Positions 10,561 to 20,839 of a stretch of 23,496 bases of DNA are shown here, piece by piece. The position numbers and the translations under genes were made by a program. Origin of the DNA: Nephromyces sp. MM_2019 (taxonomy: Eukaryota > Apicomplexa > Aconoidasida > Nephromycida); the NCBI GenBank assembly GCA_015657535.1, contig JADHZB010001922.1:1-23496 (forward strand), given 5' to 3'. Numbering within the stretch: the first letter of the stretch is position 1; every line of letters starts with the position of its first letter. Under the pieces are notes generated by a model, which had not been told where the DNA came from, did no database searches, and saw only the letters and a list, made by a program, of their open reading frames with translations.

Positions 10561-12076
10561 ATTCAAGTCTCCAAGTTTATTTTATACTAACAAGGTGTGT
10601 AAATTTCACTAATTTAAAAGAATTGAAATATTTCGAAGATAATTTTTGGCCCAAATCATATATGCCCTAAACGTGTATTTAAACTATATGTCATCATTAT
10701 AAAAAATTGAGCAAAGTAAAATTAAATATTATATAACATTAAATTGGGTTAAACATAGTTCCATCAAAAGTAAGAAGTAAATCACATAATTATTTTATAT
10801 CTTAAACATAAAGTGAAACTGATTTACAGTCAAATTTAAATATTCGCATTATTATTATATTTCCTAAATATTTAGTGAATTTTTAGTTAAGCTTTATTCA
10901 ATCTCGAGCATAATTTTTGTATAGTTAAAATTACATCTTACCTTTATATAACTTATATGTATAATCTAGGAAATCTATACATTTTGTTTACAAGAATCTA
11001 AGTCTTGTTAATTAACACCAAACAACACATATGAACAAAATTTATGAATTATTTAACATATTCGAAGTCGTTAACCTTCCCTAAACTTTGTTCATAGATT
11101 TAGCAGTTTTCATCGTTGTTTTTTAAAAATAAATATAAGACAGTATCAAGCTATTCCTTTACATGTTAATTTTCCTTATCGTTTATAATTCTATTCGTCT
11201 TATATATGTATATATATAAGGTTCTTACTAGTATCTAATGAAATTGATTTTTTGATATAGTAAGTCATTCCAAATCTTAAATGAGTACGCATATTGAATT
11301 TTATCATATTTTGACATACTTTGTTAGATTAATCACATTTACTGAGCTTCGATAACTTTTGCCGAGCTTAATAAGTTTGTTAAGCTTATTAAGATTGTTT
11401 AAATTTATTAATTTTATTTAGTTTCATTAAATTTCATCAATTTTCATTGAAATTGTTAAGTTTCGATAAATTTAGTTGAAAATGAACAAAAACTACTAAA
11501 GCATAAAATTAAATTATACTTGTAAAACTAGTTAAATTAATATAGCACCTAGAAACATCAAAATTGAGTGAAACTACACTTTGAGCATTTGTTATTTTAA
11601 GCTCGAAATAACCAAAACTTGCTCAATTACATTGTTATGTTTGTATATAACATTTTTACATAAAATACATATAAGTTAAATTTCGACGCATTTGTTTCAT
11701 ATATATAAATTTGTTAGTCAGGCTTGAGTTTAAATTTGTTATATATAAATGTATATATTACATACACATAACTGTTTGTATTGTGAATTGGTAGATATTT
11801 GGAGTGCTAAATAAGAGCTAACTTTCTTCACCTTGATAGATATACACACTACAAACGTGTTTTTAATACCCTGATTTAAAATTATAAATTTGAATGAGAA
11901 ACTTATATTATTCCTCCTAAATTATAAAATCACAAATTTAAGTCAAAATGCAAACATTTATTGAATTTTGTTATAGAAACTCGCTAGTAATCATGTGAGG
12001 TTAAAGCTTGTTTACTATTCTAACTTATGAACTCTATATATAGGCACATAATTCATCTGAATTTAAAAAATACAAA

Positions 12077-13627
12077 ATGGCGGAAAATAGCGGGCCAATG
12101 AATGTTATTGTAATTGGCCATGTTGATGCCGGAAAATCAACGCTAATGGGCCATTTAATGGATTACTTACAACCTAACAAATCTCCGGGACGACCTAAGC
12201 CCAGGAAGAGCAAAGGAGAAGCCTCTGAGCAGTATGCATGGGCTTTGGATGAACAGGAAGAAGAGAGAAAGAGAGGGCTAACACTTGATTATCATGTCAA
12301 ACACCTAAGCATAGGGCAGAGACTAGTCACTTTTATTGATTCACCTGGCCATTCTGAGTTGATCTTTAATACACTTAAAGGTAAATGCCAAAATACCTAT
12401 CTCTCTGCACAGTATAAACCAATTGAAAAAAACTCAAATACACAAATTAAGCTATATACCTCCCTTCCATTATTTGAATAATCAACAACATGCTCCACCT
12501 TTCTATAGCTTCGCATTGCGAGCTATTGAAGGAATCTTTACCATAAGATACATTAATAACAAAAAATTCAATTATTTATTAGGGGCCATACTTGCGGATA
12601 TAGGCCTATTGGTAGTCGATGCTAATGATATAAAGACAAGTAATAATGTAATCCAACCACAAACTATAGAACACTCAAAATTAGCCAGGGTACTAGGAAT
12701 GCCTGAACTCATTGTTGCGATTAATAAGATGGATCTCATTGATTGGGATGAGGAACTATTTAAGCAAATCAGCAATAAAGTTTTGAGCTTTTTGACCGGG
12801 CCAGAAATTGGTTACAAGAAAAATAATATCCACATCATCCCAATCTCGGCTAAAGAGGGTACATATATGATCAATTTGGAGGGTAAAACCGACTCTTCAA
12901 AATGGTGGAATGGGCCCAGTTTGTTTTCTATTTTGGAGGATATCAAAGTATGAATTTTATTACCCCATTACTTAATCCATGTATAATATTAATATAACAT
13001 TTTTTTCAGATTCCAAATTCTGGCAAAAATGAAACCTTGGTTTCTATTGCTGATGCTTGGGCTACACCTAAGGGACAATCTGCTGCTGCCAAAGTAGTCA
13101 GTGGATCGCTTTCAATAGGAGATGAGGTTCTAGTTTCCCCTTATCAATCAAAAGCTATCTGTCGTTCTATGCTCATAAATAATGAAAATGTTACAACTTG
13201 CAATGCAGGACAGTATGTAGATTGTATTACACTGGGAAATTTCAATGAGTCTTTATTTACAGGGTGTGTATTATGTAATCCATCGCATCCTCTACCAGTA
13301 TCTAAGTTTTTCAATGCGCTAATAGTTGTATTCTCTGTGAGCCAGCCCATATCTCCTGGACAGAATCTCTTGATACAAATCCATAGCAATTTCCAACCGT
13401 GCTTTATATCTAAGATAATTGGAATATTTGATAAGCAAACAGGAAAATTATCTTCAGCTAAACCACCTCGATTCCTAGTCAAAAAGCATAGAGCAGTTGT
13501 TCAAATTACCTGTGAAAACAAGATATGCTTTTCCTACAAAACAAGTGAACAAACAAATATTCTTTCTAGGGTAGTTCTAAGGAGAGGGAATATATCTATA
13601 GCTGCAGGTTTCGTGTGTGAAGCCTAA
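12077..13627 (+). CDS. HBS1: HBS1-like translational GTPase (three exons)
   Basis: Exons 12077-12380, 12583-12947 and 13010-13627 join in frame to 428 residues. HBS1 works with Dom34/Pelota to split stalled ribosomes in no-go and non-stop decay. Visible motifs are G1 GHVDAGKS (14-21), RGLT (66-69), G3 DSPGH (88-92), G4 NKMD (149-152) and SA (190-191), followed by EF-Tu-like domains 2 and 3. HBS1 rather than eRF3 is indicated by STLMGHL, YAWALDEQEEERKRGLT and the ending SIAAGFVCEA. The splice at 12380/12583 restores the exact family spacing through NTLKGAILAD. Unlike typical members, there is no N-terminal ribosome-contact domain or linker. The usual PGHKDFIPN is PGHSELIFN, and the GGQTREH loop is replaced. 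The frame stays open upstream to an AG at 12042-12043, so an extra 5' exon is possible. Confidence 0.9.
12381..12582 (+). other. HBS1 intron 1 (202 bp)
   Basis: Donor GTAAAT, acceptor TTATTAG, phase 1. It interrupts the switch II helix region. Its DNA resembles coding sequence and is open in overlapping frames, but the residues it would add have no counterpart in the family. Confidence 0.88.
12948..13009 (+). other. HBS1 intron 2 (62 bp)
   Basis: Donor GTATGA, acceptor TTTTTTCAG, phase 0. It lies between the GTPase domain and domain 2 and is the shortest intron in the window. Confidence 0.93.
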
Positions 13628-14756
13628 CAATTTTTACACTTTTTCCAAGGCACTTTTGAAGTTATATCTTATTATAAACCAGAAATAAAAGCAACTTTAA
13701 TCAAATTTCCAATTTTCATTCAATTCACAATACCTGCACCCAATATATATACTGTCACTCATACACACATACCAAAACAATTATACACATACATAATCCA
13801 GTCTAGAATTCTAAAAATAATTTCAAAACATATATTTAAATCTAAGTTATATAAGGGAGAGAAACAACCATATCAGACAATAGAATCATTTATCACAATT
13901 CTTATAACGCCCAAAACATTATTTATGTGTAAAAACTTTTATTTTTATATGTTTCAATTGCACTATGAATGGTTTTAATTTTTTATCTACATTTTAAGAG
14001 ATTTACACCCAATATATATCAAACTTGCCTCAACCAAATATCTCGATACACGTTGTTTATCTAATATTCAACACTAGGATGTAGATGTACACGAAAATTA
14101 TAAGTTTTAATAAAATATAAAATAATTTGAATTAAATTTGCTTAAATTAAATTTATAAGATATGTTCAGTAACTATTATAATATATATATATATAATAAA
14201 AAACACACACATATTATGTTTATTTAAACTCATAACAGCTAAATATACCAAAATATGCATAATTACACCTATCTAAATTAATTATACATATATGTATCCC
14301 AGATATATATATAATGAAATGTAGAATAAGAAATTATTAAGCTTAAAATACTCACAACATAAAACAAAAAAAGAGTTAACCAAAAAAAATTATTATGAGA
14401 TGCGTACTTTTTTTTTAAAACAAAACCTCAGGTTTGAATGAAATACATACTCAATTCGAGTTGTTAAAAAGAAATTCCACTAGAATTGTAAATGTACAAG
14501 ATATCATCATTATTTTGTACTAAATTCCTGTGTGCAATTTGACACACATATCCCAAACACGCCACTGACGTTCTTGCTGTTTCTCTATACACCTACACCC
14601 AATCATATGCACTTTTACAACACCCTTATAATTGCTAATATAAGGTTTTTCATACGAGATAAACTATTAGGCGCTAACCAATCACACATTTTAGGTGAAA
14701 ATTATTCAGGGAATTAAGTGTAATTCTGACAACGTCCTTACTCCCCCCCAACCTCG
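13628..14756. other. Intergenic region between HBS1 and DCTN4 genes
   Basis: AT-rich spacer with CA-type (not TG-type) short repeats on the plus strand. An AATAAA at 13684-13689, 57 bases after the HBS1 stop, could serve as its poly(A) signal. A TA tract lies near 14180-14195 and a run of nine T at 14408-14416. The 61-residue frame at 14532-14717 has no recognisable content. GC rises sharply in the last ~40 bases before the DCTN4 start. Confidence 0.65.
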
Positions 14757-16403
14757 ATGGATGTACAATCCCGAAATATAGGAAAACCCCGAGTGGAGGT
14801 TTTATTCGGAGAACGTACGTACTTGCTATCGGAGTTGTTTTTCTGTGACCCGTGCAGTCGTGTGTGCCCTCCGCATGAAGTCCTGCAGACTCATGAGGTG
14901 TTGATGTGCCCATATTGTTCTCACACACCTAATGCTGTGGAGGCAACGAGCTACTTCAACAGGTGTTCCAGGTGTTTTGAATGCCCTATTTGTGGCACTG
15001 TCCTCACCTTCATATCTGAGCCTGATCCTAACTCAGACCAGCCCGTCTACTACCTACTTTGCGGAAACTGTTACTGGGACTCGAAATCGAAGCTAGGCCT
15101 AACAAGACACGACCCAAAGGACATTGTGCATGAGCTAATTAACATTGAGCGGGTGTCACCCACACCTGAGGACTATATTCCACTCAAGAGCTACTACAAG
15201 AAACTAGACGCGGAAGGCACGCGCCAAGAATTACTCAGGTCAGCTCTAAAGAAACGATACGAGAAATACTCAATGATGAACTCAACTCAAACTTTTCGCA
15301 AGTCTACCCTCCTCTCTACATCAGATGGTGTAGACCCCTCTTTGAATGACGAGTGTTTAATCAAGAAACAAAAGGAAGACATATGGGCAAATGAATATCC
15401 CGAAATGTTAAAATCTGCACTACTACCCAGATACGTTGAATTGAATGAGGCCTTGGGTAAACAACCTCAAGTGAATGTACAACATCAACAGCTCCAACCC
15501 AAAGAGGGTATGTTTTTAAGGGACTGGTCAATCCTTGATACACATAAACTTAATCAACCATACGATAATAGACCTACACTTGAACAACACCTTAGACCTA
15601 ATTTCTATTATAGTGAAGCTTCTTACAATAATGAGGGATCTAAGAAGGATAATACTCAAGCAATACATGGATCTATTATAACGTCATATAAAGGAAATTT
15701 AAGCCATACACACACACTGAGTGATCCACCATTAAAACCACAAACTCCTGTACATTTACATTCTCAAACACATACATTAAACACATCAGATACAATGCCT
15801 GGTCAATCATTACCCTCTCGTGTACGATTGATATCTAGGCCTACAAAGAGATGTATGGCGTGTAACACTGTATTACTTGCCTATAATAAGGCTATATCAT
15901 CCTCTAAATCATCTAATTTTCTAGTTGATCATAGGGCATTAAATTGGATACCTTTAATCACATTGAAGGGTACAGATGTTATAGAATCACAGAGATGTAC
16001 ACTCTATTTTATGATTAGGAATCCACTTGAAAAACATATAAATGTTGACTTTGAGTTTGAGGATGATAATAAGTACACACTAGATGTTATTAGTGAACCA
16101 TTTGCTGTACCTATAGACCCCTTTGACTCAATACAAGAATTAATGGATAGTGAAGATGAAGAGGCCAATACTGTAGAAGAAGAATTATCTGAATTTATTG
16201 TAAAGAGTAAGAGAAATATGAAATTAATTAAAATTATAGTTTCACCCAAACCTGACACAATAGGTAAAGCTGCACAATTTGTGTGTAAATTATCATTAAA
16301 ATTCGAAGATTTAGTGGGTAAAAATCGAATTATACAATTTAGATTACTCAATACAGTTGGATTTATAATGAATCAACATCTACGAACCATTCAATCGATG
16401 TAA
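14757..16403 (+). CDS. DCTN4: Dynactin subunit p62 (DCTN4), single exon
   Basis: 548 residues, uninterrupted; the human protein has about 460. p62/DCTN4 sits at the pointed end of the dynactin filament and helps couple dynein to cargo. The N-terminus has the family's paired cysteines, probably binding zinc: C30/C33, C51/C54, C70/C73, C76/C79 and C102/C105. A further pair lies at C366/C369 in RPTKRCMACN. The region PTLEQHLRPNF (~273) and the C-terminal segment from WIPLITL (~397) through TLYFMIRNPLEKH and the acidic stretch near 460-480 follow the family order. The extra length is mostly a Thr/His/Pro/Ser-rich insert around 310-350 containing SHTHT, made of CA repeats on the sense strand. GC is clearly higher in the first ~480 bases than in the rest. 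Confidence 0.94.
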   Translation: MDVQSRNIGKPRVEVLFGERTYLLSELFFCDPCSRVCPPHEVLQTHEVLMCPYCSHTPNAVEATSYFNRCSRCFECPICGTVLTFISEPDPNSDQPVYYLLCGNCYWDSKSKLGLTRHDPKDIVHELINIERVSPTPEDYIPLKSYYKKLDAEGTRQELLRSALKKRYEKYSMMNSTQTFRKSTLLSTSDGVDPSLNDECLIKKQKEDIWANEYPEMLKSALLPRYVELNEALGKQPQVNVQHQQLQPKEGMFLRDWSILDTHKLNQPYDNRPTLEQHLRPNFYYSEASYNNEGSKKDNTQAIHGSIITSYKGNLSHTHTLSDPPLKPQTPVHLHSQTHTLNTSDTMPGQSLPSRVRLISRPTKRCMACNTVLLAYNKAISSSKSSNFLVDHRALNWIPLITLKGTDVIESQRCTLYFMIRNPLEKHINVDFEFEDDNKYTLDVISEPFAVPIDPFDSIQELMDSEDEEANTVEEELSEFIVKSKRNMKLIKIIVSPKPDTIGKAAQFVCKLSLKFEDLVGKNRIIQFRLLNTVGFIMNQHLRTIQSM

Positions 16404-16814
16404 AATTTGTTTATAGGAAATATGTATATATAGGATGTATTATATACATTGACTTTGTGTACACGAGATATGTATATATAGGATTTATTATACACATTGA
16501 GTATGTGCATAAGAGATTTATGTCTGAGTTATCCTTCATACAAATTGACTGTGTTTAGGATATGTGTGTGCATCTTACTTATTATCCACAAAACTATAGT
16601 AGACATGTGTATTTTATTTCCTATGCAAATTTACTGTATGTAGGAAATGTGTGTGTATCTTATGTCCTATACAAACACATGGATTGTGTGTATAATGTCT
16701 GGATTGGTATACACAATCGTGTAGGAATCAATTATATATTTATGATTCAAAATTTGCACTTTTAGATCATACAAACACATAAAGTATATATAGTTTAGCT
16801 TCGGTACATATCTG

Positions 16815-16847
<33 letters not shown>

Positions 16848-17698
16848 TTATATGTGTATGCTTAAAATAAATCCTATAAATAAACATCCTACTTTACATT
16901 TCAAATAACTTATAAACAATTATTATTTTGACTTTGAAAATATTAAACACTCGAAAAAAAATTTGAATTTTTTTTTACAAATTTCTGAATCCGATTTATT
17001 TTCCTAAATACACCATCTTAACACTCTTTTAAATTTATATACATGTGTTTTATGTGTGTGAAATTGTATGTGTGTAAAACTGTATTCATGTGAGTGTGAA
17101 ATTGTGTGTGAATATTTGGAAATGTAGGTGTATAAACCTATGTGTGTAAGGCTGTGTATTTATATGTGTTTGCAAAAAACACAATTTGTGTTAGCAACTG
17201 ATTAAATAAGTAAGAATATTTTTAATTGAAGGATGTAAGAGTTGTAGATATATCAATCAAGCTAATATGTGTGTAACTTAATAAATTGTTTTTAAATGTG
17301 TGGCCATTATTAAATTATATTTTAACACTTTTTAAAACTAACACCTTTCTATAGTATAATTTTCCACAATGTGTGCCTCTAAAAAATACAACAAATGTGT
17401 AAAATATTTTATAATTTTTAAGAGGGTAAGATATCTATATATAGGGTTTCAAAAATACAATGATTAGTGTGTGTATGATTTAAAATGTTTTTGTTTGTAA
17501 ATTTGGTCAATCAATACATTAAAAAATGTGTGAAAATTTGACTAAAATTCAACAAAGTTATCAAAACTCATAAGGGGATAATGAAATATAAATACAAATC
17601 TTATTAGATAATTGATGAAGAAGTAGTGTTTATCTATACTCACACATAATATATTTATATTTGTGTCTGAGTGTGTGTGTGTAGTAACTTTCTGCTTA
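16404..17698. other. Intergenic region between convergent DCTN4 and PDCD5 genes
   Basis: Holds a diverged ~48-bp tandem array (separate entry), a TA tract at 16813-16850 and scattered TG motifs on the plus strand. It should contain the 3' ends of both flanking transcripts. No gene seen. Confidence 0.7.
16418..16610. repeat. About 48-bp tandem repeat directly downstream of DCTN4
   Basis: Copies begin near 16418, 16467, 16515 and 16559. The first two share ATATGTATATATAGGAT, then TTATA(T/C)ACATTGA and a TGTG/CATA segment. The third and fourth are progressively diverged, and further fragments seem to continue towards 16700. The array starts 15 bases after the stop codon, so it is probably transcribed in the 3' untranslated region. 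Confidence 0.7.
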
Positions 17699-17843
17699 TC
17701 AAAAATCATCATCACTATCAAAATCTTTTCGCCTATAAATCTGAAAATATAAATTACATATATTCATATATATATATATATAAATATAAATAATTCAAAC
17801 ACTTATAATCTAATATTTACATCAAGATGTGCATACACACGTA

Positions 17844-17921
<78 letters not shown>

Positions 17922-18491
17922 CACAAACATACACGCACACACACACAATCACAAACACAGTAGACACAGACACATATAAGTATATATATATATATATACC
18001 TTAACAGTTGGTCCAGTTGTGGTTGTAGTAGCATCACTGATTTGCTGTAAAATAAAAATTGTGTAGAATATGTGTGTAGAATGGGTGTGTGTAAACGATA
18101 TGTGTGTTAAATATGTGTATATAATTTAATTACATAAATTTTTAATTACATTCAAAATATTTACTAAGTCTTTATCTTCTAATTTATCTCTTATCCTTCC
18201 CATTTGTGCATTCTAAAATTAAATTGAAAATGTGTGTATAATTAATATATAATATAGAGATATATATGTTTGTGTACATAAGATAAATATAAAAGAGTGT
18301 GTGTATAAATTACAATAGTATAGAAATGTGTGTATATAATGTATAATAATGGAACATGTGTGAAATTCAATGGAATTAATTTTATTAAGTTAACTATATA
18401 ATACACACTCTCATAATCATGTCTTCAACAGATCTCGCCTTCTGTGGTTTAACCAAGGCAATTCTATGTACTGAACAAAGATATGTAGAAT

Positions 18492-18528
<37 letters not shown>

Positions 18529-19470
18529 GTATGTGTGTGTATTGATATTAAACATATAGAAAACAAGTGTGTATTTGTGTTACATCTTTCTTGGGCTTCT
18601 TTAGTTAGGAATGTGCGTAGGAACATATGTCGTCTCTCCTCTTCCATCTCCCTATAAATTTAAAAAATAAAATATTCCATATCCATTATATATATCTAAA
18701 TACATATAAATGTATATCTCTGTGTAGTTGTGTGTGTGTGTGTATGTATACATGCAAATATATATATGTGTGTATATATTTATGTATGTGTGTGCTAATT
18801 AAGTGATAGTGTTGATTTAATATATATTTAAATAAACTTACTTTTTCATTTCCTTTCTTCGCATTTCCTCACTATCATGGGGTGCCTATTTTGGCAAGGT
18901 ACACACACATATATTTAAAATAAAATAGCCGAAAATATTGATGTGTATAATCTATATATATATATATATATACTTATGTATATACACATGAACATTACGC
19001 ACATACAAATTTTACTTATCTCACACATCCCCATTACAGACAAGCTCATCATTAGATACACAAGCAGATATACACATAATACATTACAAACATGTCACAT
19101 GTATATAAAACACACATCATCTATACAGATCACACGTTTAAATACACACACATGTATATATATATATATATGTATAGTCACACACGAGTGTGTGTGTGTA
19201 TAAGGATGTGTGTGTTTGGGTAGGGTTGTGTATGTGTGTGCAGAGATGGGTTTGTGTATAGAGATGTGTGTGTTTATAGAGATGTGTGTGTTAATAGAGA
19301 TGTGTGTGAGTGTAGAGATGTATATGTGTATATAGAGATATGTACGATCATATTGATATATATGGGTGTATAGGGATGTGTGTGTGTGTTTAGTGATGTA
19401 AATAGTAAGTTACCTGTCCTTCCCCTCCAAGCTCATCAGGTGTACGTACTTCATATGATTCGTTTGACAT
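17699..19470 (-). CDS. PDCD5: PDCD5 (programmed cell death protein 5 family), seven exons
   Basis: Seven exons, all GT-AG and in phase: 19470-19414, 18885-18842, 18651-18584, 18470-18409, 18212-18150, 18044-18000 and 17740-17699. They encode 126 residues; human PDCD5 has 125. The family is conserved from archaea to animals as a small helical protein. In animals it associates with the chaperonin CCT and has pro-apoptotic and nuclear roles. Diagnostic stretches are ALVKPQKARSVEDMIM at exon 4, DKLEDKDLVNIL at exon 5, GPTVKIYRRK across exons 6-7 and the acidic ending DSDDDF. Alignment to the human protein runs without gaps through the core. The basic/acidic helix EMRRKEMK is split by intron 2. 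With six introns in 381 coding bases, it is the most fragmented gene here. The start is the only ATG upstream of exon 2 giving an in-phase short first exon. Confidence 0.95.
17741..17999 (-). other. PDCD5 intron 6 with long TG tract in the transcript
   Basis: Donor GTATAT followed by a TA tract; acceptor TTTTCAG; 259 bp. It contains the long CA tract at 17847-17919, which reads as TG in the sense strand. Confidence 0.93.
17847..17919. repeat. CA dinucleotide tract, about 36 units
   Basis: 73 bp of uninterrupted CA on the plus strand, the longest pure dinucleotide run in the window. It continues as imperfect CA to about 17960. It lies wholly within PDCD5 intron 6. Confidence 0.97.
18496..18526. 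repeat. TG dinucleotide tract in PDCD5 intron 3
   Basis: About 15 TG units on the plus strand, so CA in the transcript. It lies within the 113-bp intron 18471-18583. Confidence 0.92.
19205..19400. repeat. Imperfect 18-20 bp tandem repeat in PDCD5 intron 1
   Basis: The motif ATAGAGATGTGTGTGTTT and variants recurs about nine times between 19205 and 19400, diverging towards both ends. It occupies the donor-proximal part of the 528-bp intron 1 (18886-19413). Confidence 0.8.
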
Positions 19471-20839
19471 GGTGTAGGATTGTAATTTAAGAAAATAAAA
19501 ATGTGTGCGTCTGTGTACAAAAATAAGATGTGTATTGAAGGATGTGATGAGGGCATGAATTTAAGAATAATTAAGTTAGTTGATTAACATATGAATAAAT
19601 ATAATAAATACATATTCACAATATAGAGTTACACACATGTTCTGATAACTTAAGTAGTTATATTGAGGTATATGTATATACACATATGTATAATTATGTA
19701 CACACACATACACACAAAAGTTTACACATTAAGATATGTAGATATATATCTATTTACTTAAAAGACATTTAACACATTTAGCCTAACTAGATTATTTAAT
19801 CTATCTAGTTACAACACACCATTTAGATGTACATTGCTATTTTCATAGGTAATTATTATTCTATGAGTAAACATAAAAGTACGCACACAAACATAGTTTG
19901 CAGTACACACACACACAAATATTATGATTAAACACACACATAAACACATGTAAAATATGCATAAGTTATGAAAATACTCGCACAAAAAAAATTAGTATAT
20001 ATCAAGATATAAATTTCAATTTGCCGTTAAATTTTGATAAATTGTATATGATTTAATAACTTACAATTTACTTTAGTTTGTTGAAATTAAATTAAATGTT
20101 AATAGTATATTATACACACACAATACATACCATTCATACAAAATATAAATATACACAATATATACACATACATACACAATATACTTGCCCATTCAATATA
20201 CACACATACCATTAAAATCTACACTCAAGATCAAAACACAATTAATACCTACACACACACATTGAGTTTCAACAAAGTTGATAATTATATGTCTATAGTG
20301 TGTGTAATTTAGATATTGTTAGAGGTTATTTCACATATTTTATTAAAAAATTACAACATACAGTTTGCCAAATAGTATGAAACTTATTATTACATGTACT
20401 TTTTATACAATTGTGTATAAATTATTATGCACACACAATATGTACAAACAATAGAAAGTGGCACACAGATTTTTTAAAAAATTAAAGCTTTTAGACATAA
20501 TTATATATATAAATCTTATAAATAAGCATATATATACAATACACACACACAAATCTATATATATACATATATATACATTCGCATACATATGTATATACAT
20601 ATATACATATAAATATACATATAAATATAATAAAAACAAATAAAAAGTGTGTAGTTTTTTATTGTTAAAAAATTTACAACGAGTTAAAATAAGTATTGTT
20701 AATTCAAAACGTCTGTAGAAGGTGTAAAACAAAGGTGTTAACCTTAAAATAAATAGAATATAAATAAATAAATATATATTTATTTGTATGTGTGTGAGTG
20801 TGTGTGTAAAATTGAGTTAATATATAGGGAGAGATGTAA
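19471..20839. other. Intergenic region between MFAP1 and PDCD5 genes
   Basis: About 1.4 kb between two minus-strand genes. CA-type short repeats dominate the plus strand from 19680 to 20300, with TA-rich stretches near 20505-20640. Open frames at 20403-20732 and 20458-20643 are Tyr/Ile/Lys-rich repeat translations with no family likeness. The PDCD5 promoter and MFAP1 3' end must lie here. Confidence 0.7.

Larger units (their letters stand above)
9651..12076. other. AT-rich, TG-repeat-poor region upstream of the HBS1 gene
   Basis: Repeat texture changes abruptly near 9650. TG tracts vanish and the DNA becomes an AT-rich mixture with isolated TA tracts (9894-9930, 11202-11220). No long open frame or protein similarity is visible. 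A 9-bp inverted repeat, CTTAATAAG with CTTATTAAG, lies at 11367-11393. The region includes the HBS1 promoter and 5' untranslated region, and could hide an upstream exon of that gene. Confidence 0.65.

Noticed and set aside
12423..12582. In-frame continuation through HBS1 intron 1 as coding sequence
   Set aside because: Retaining it breaks the gap-free family alignment NTLKGAILAD and introduces a frame change; GT-AG splicing restores it exactly.
13144..13482. 112-residue minus-strand frame
   Set aside because: Shadow of HBS1 exon 3, whose plus-strand product is clearly homologous.
16004..16351. 115-residue minus-strand Ser-rich frame
   Set aside because: Antisense shadow of the DCTN4 C-terminal region.
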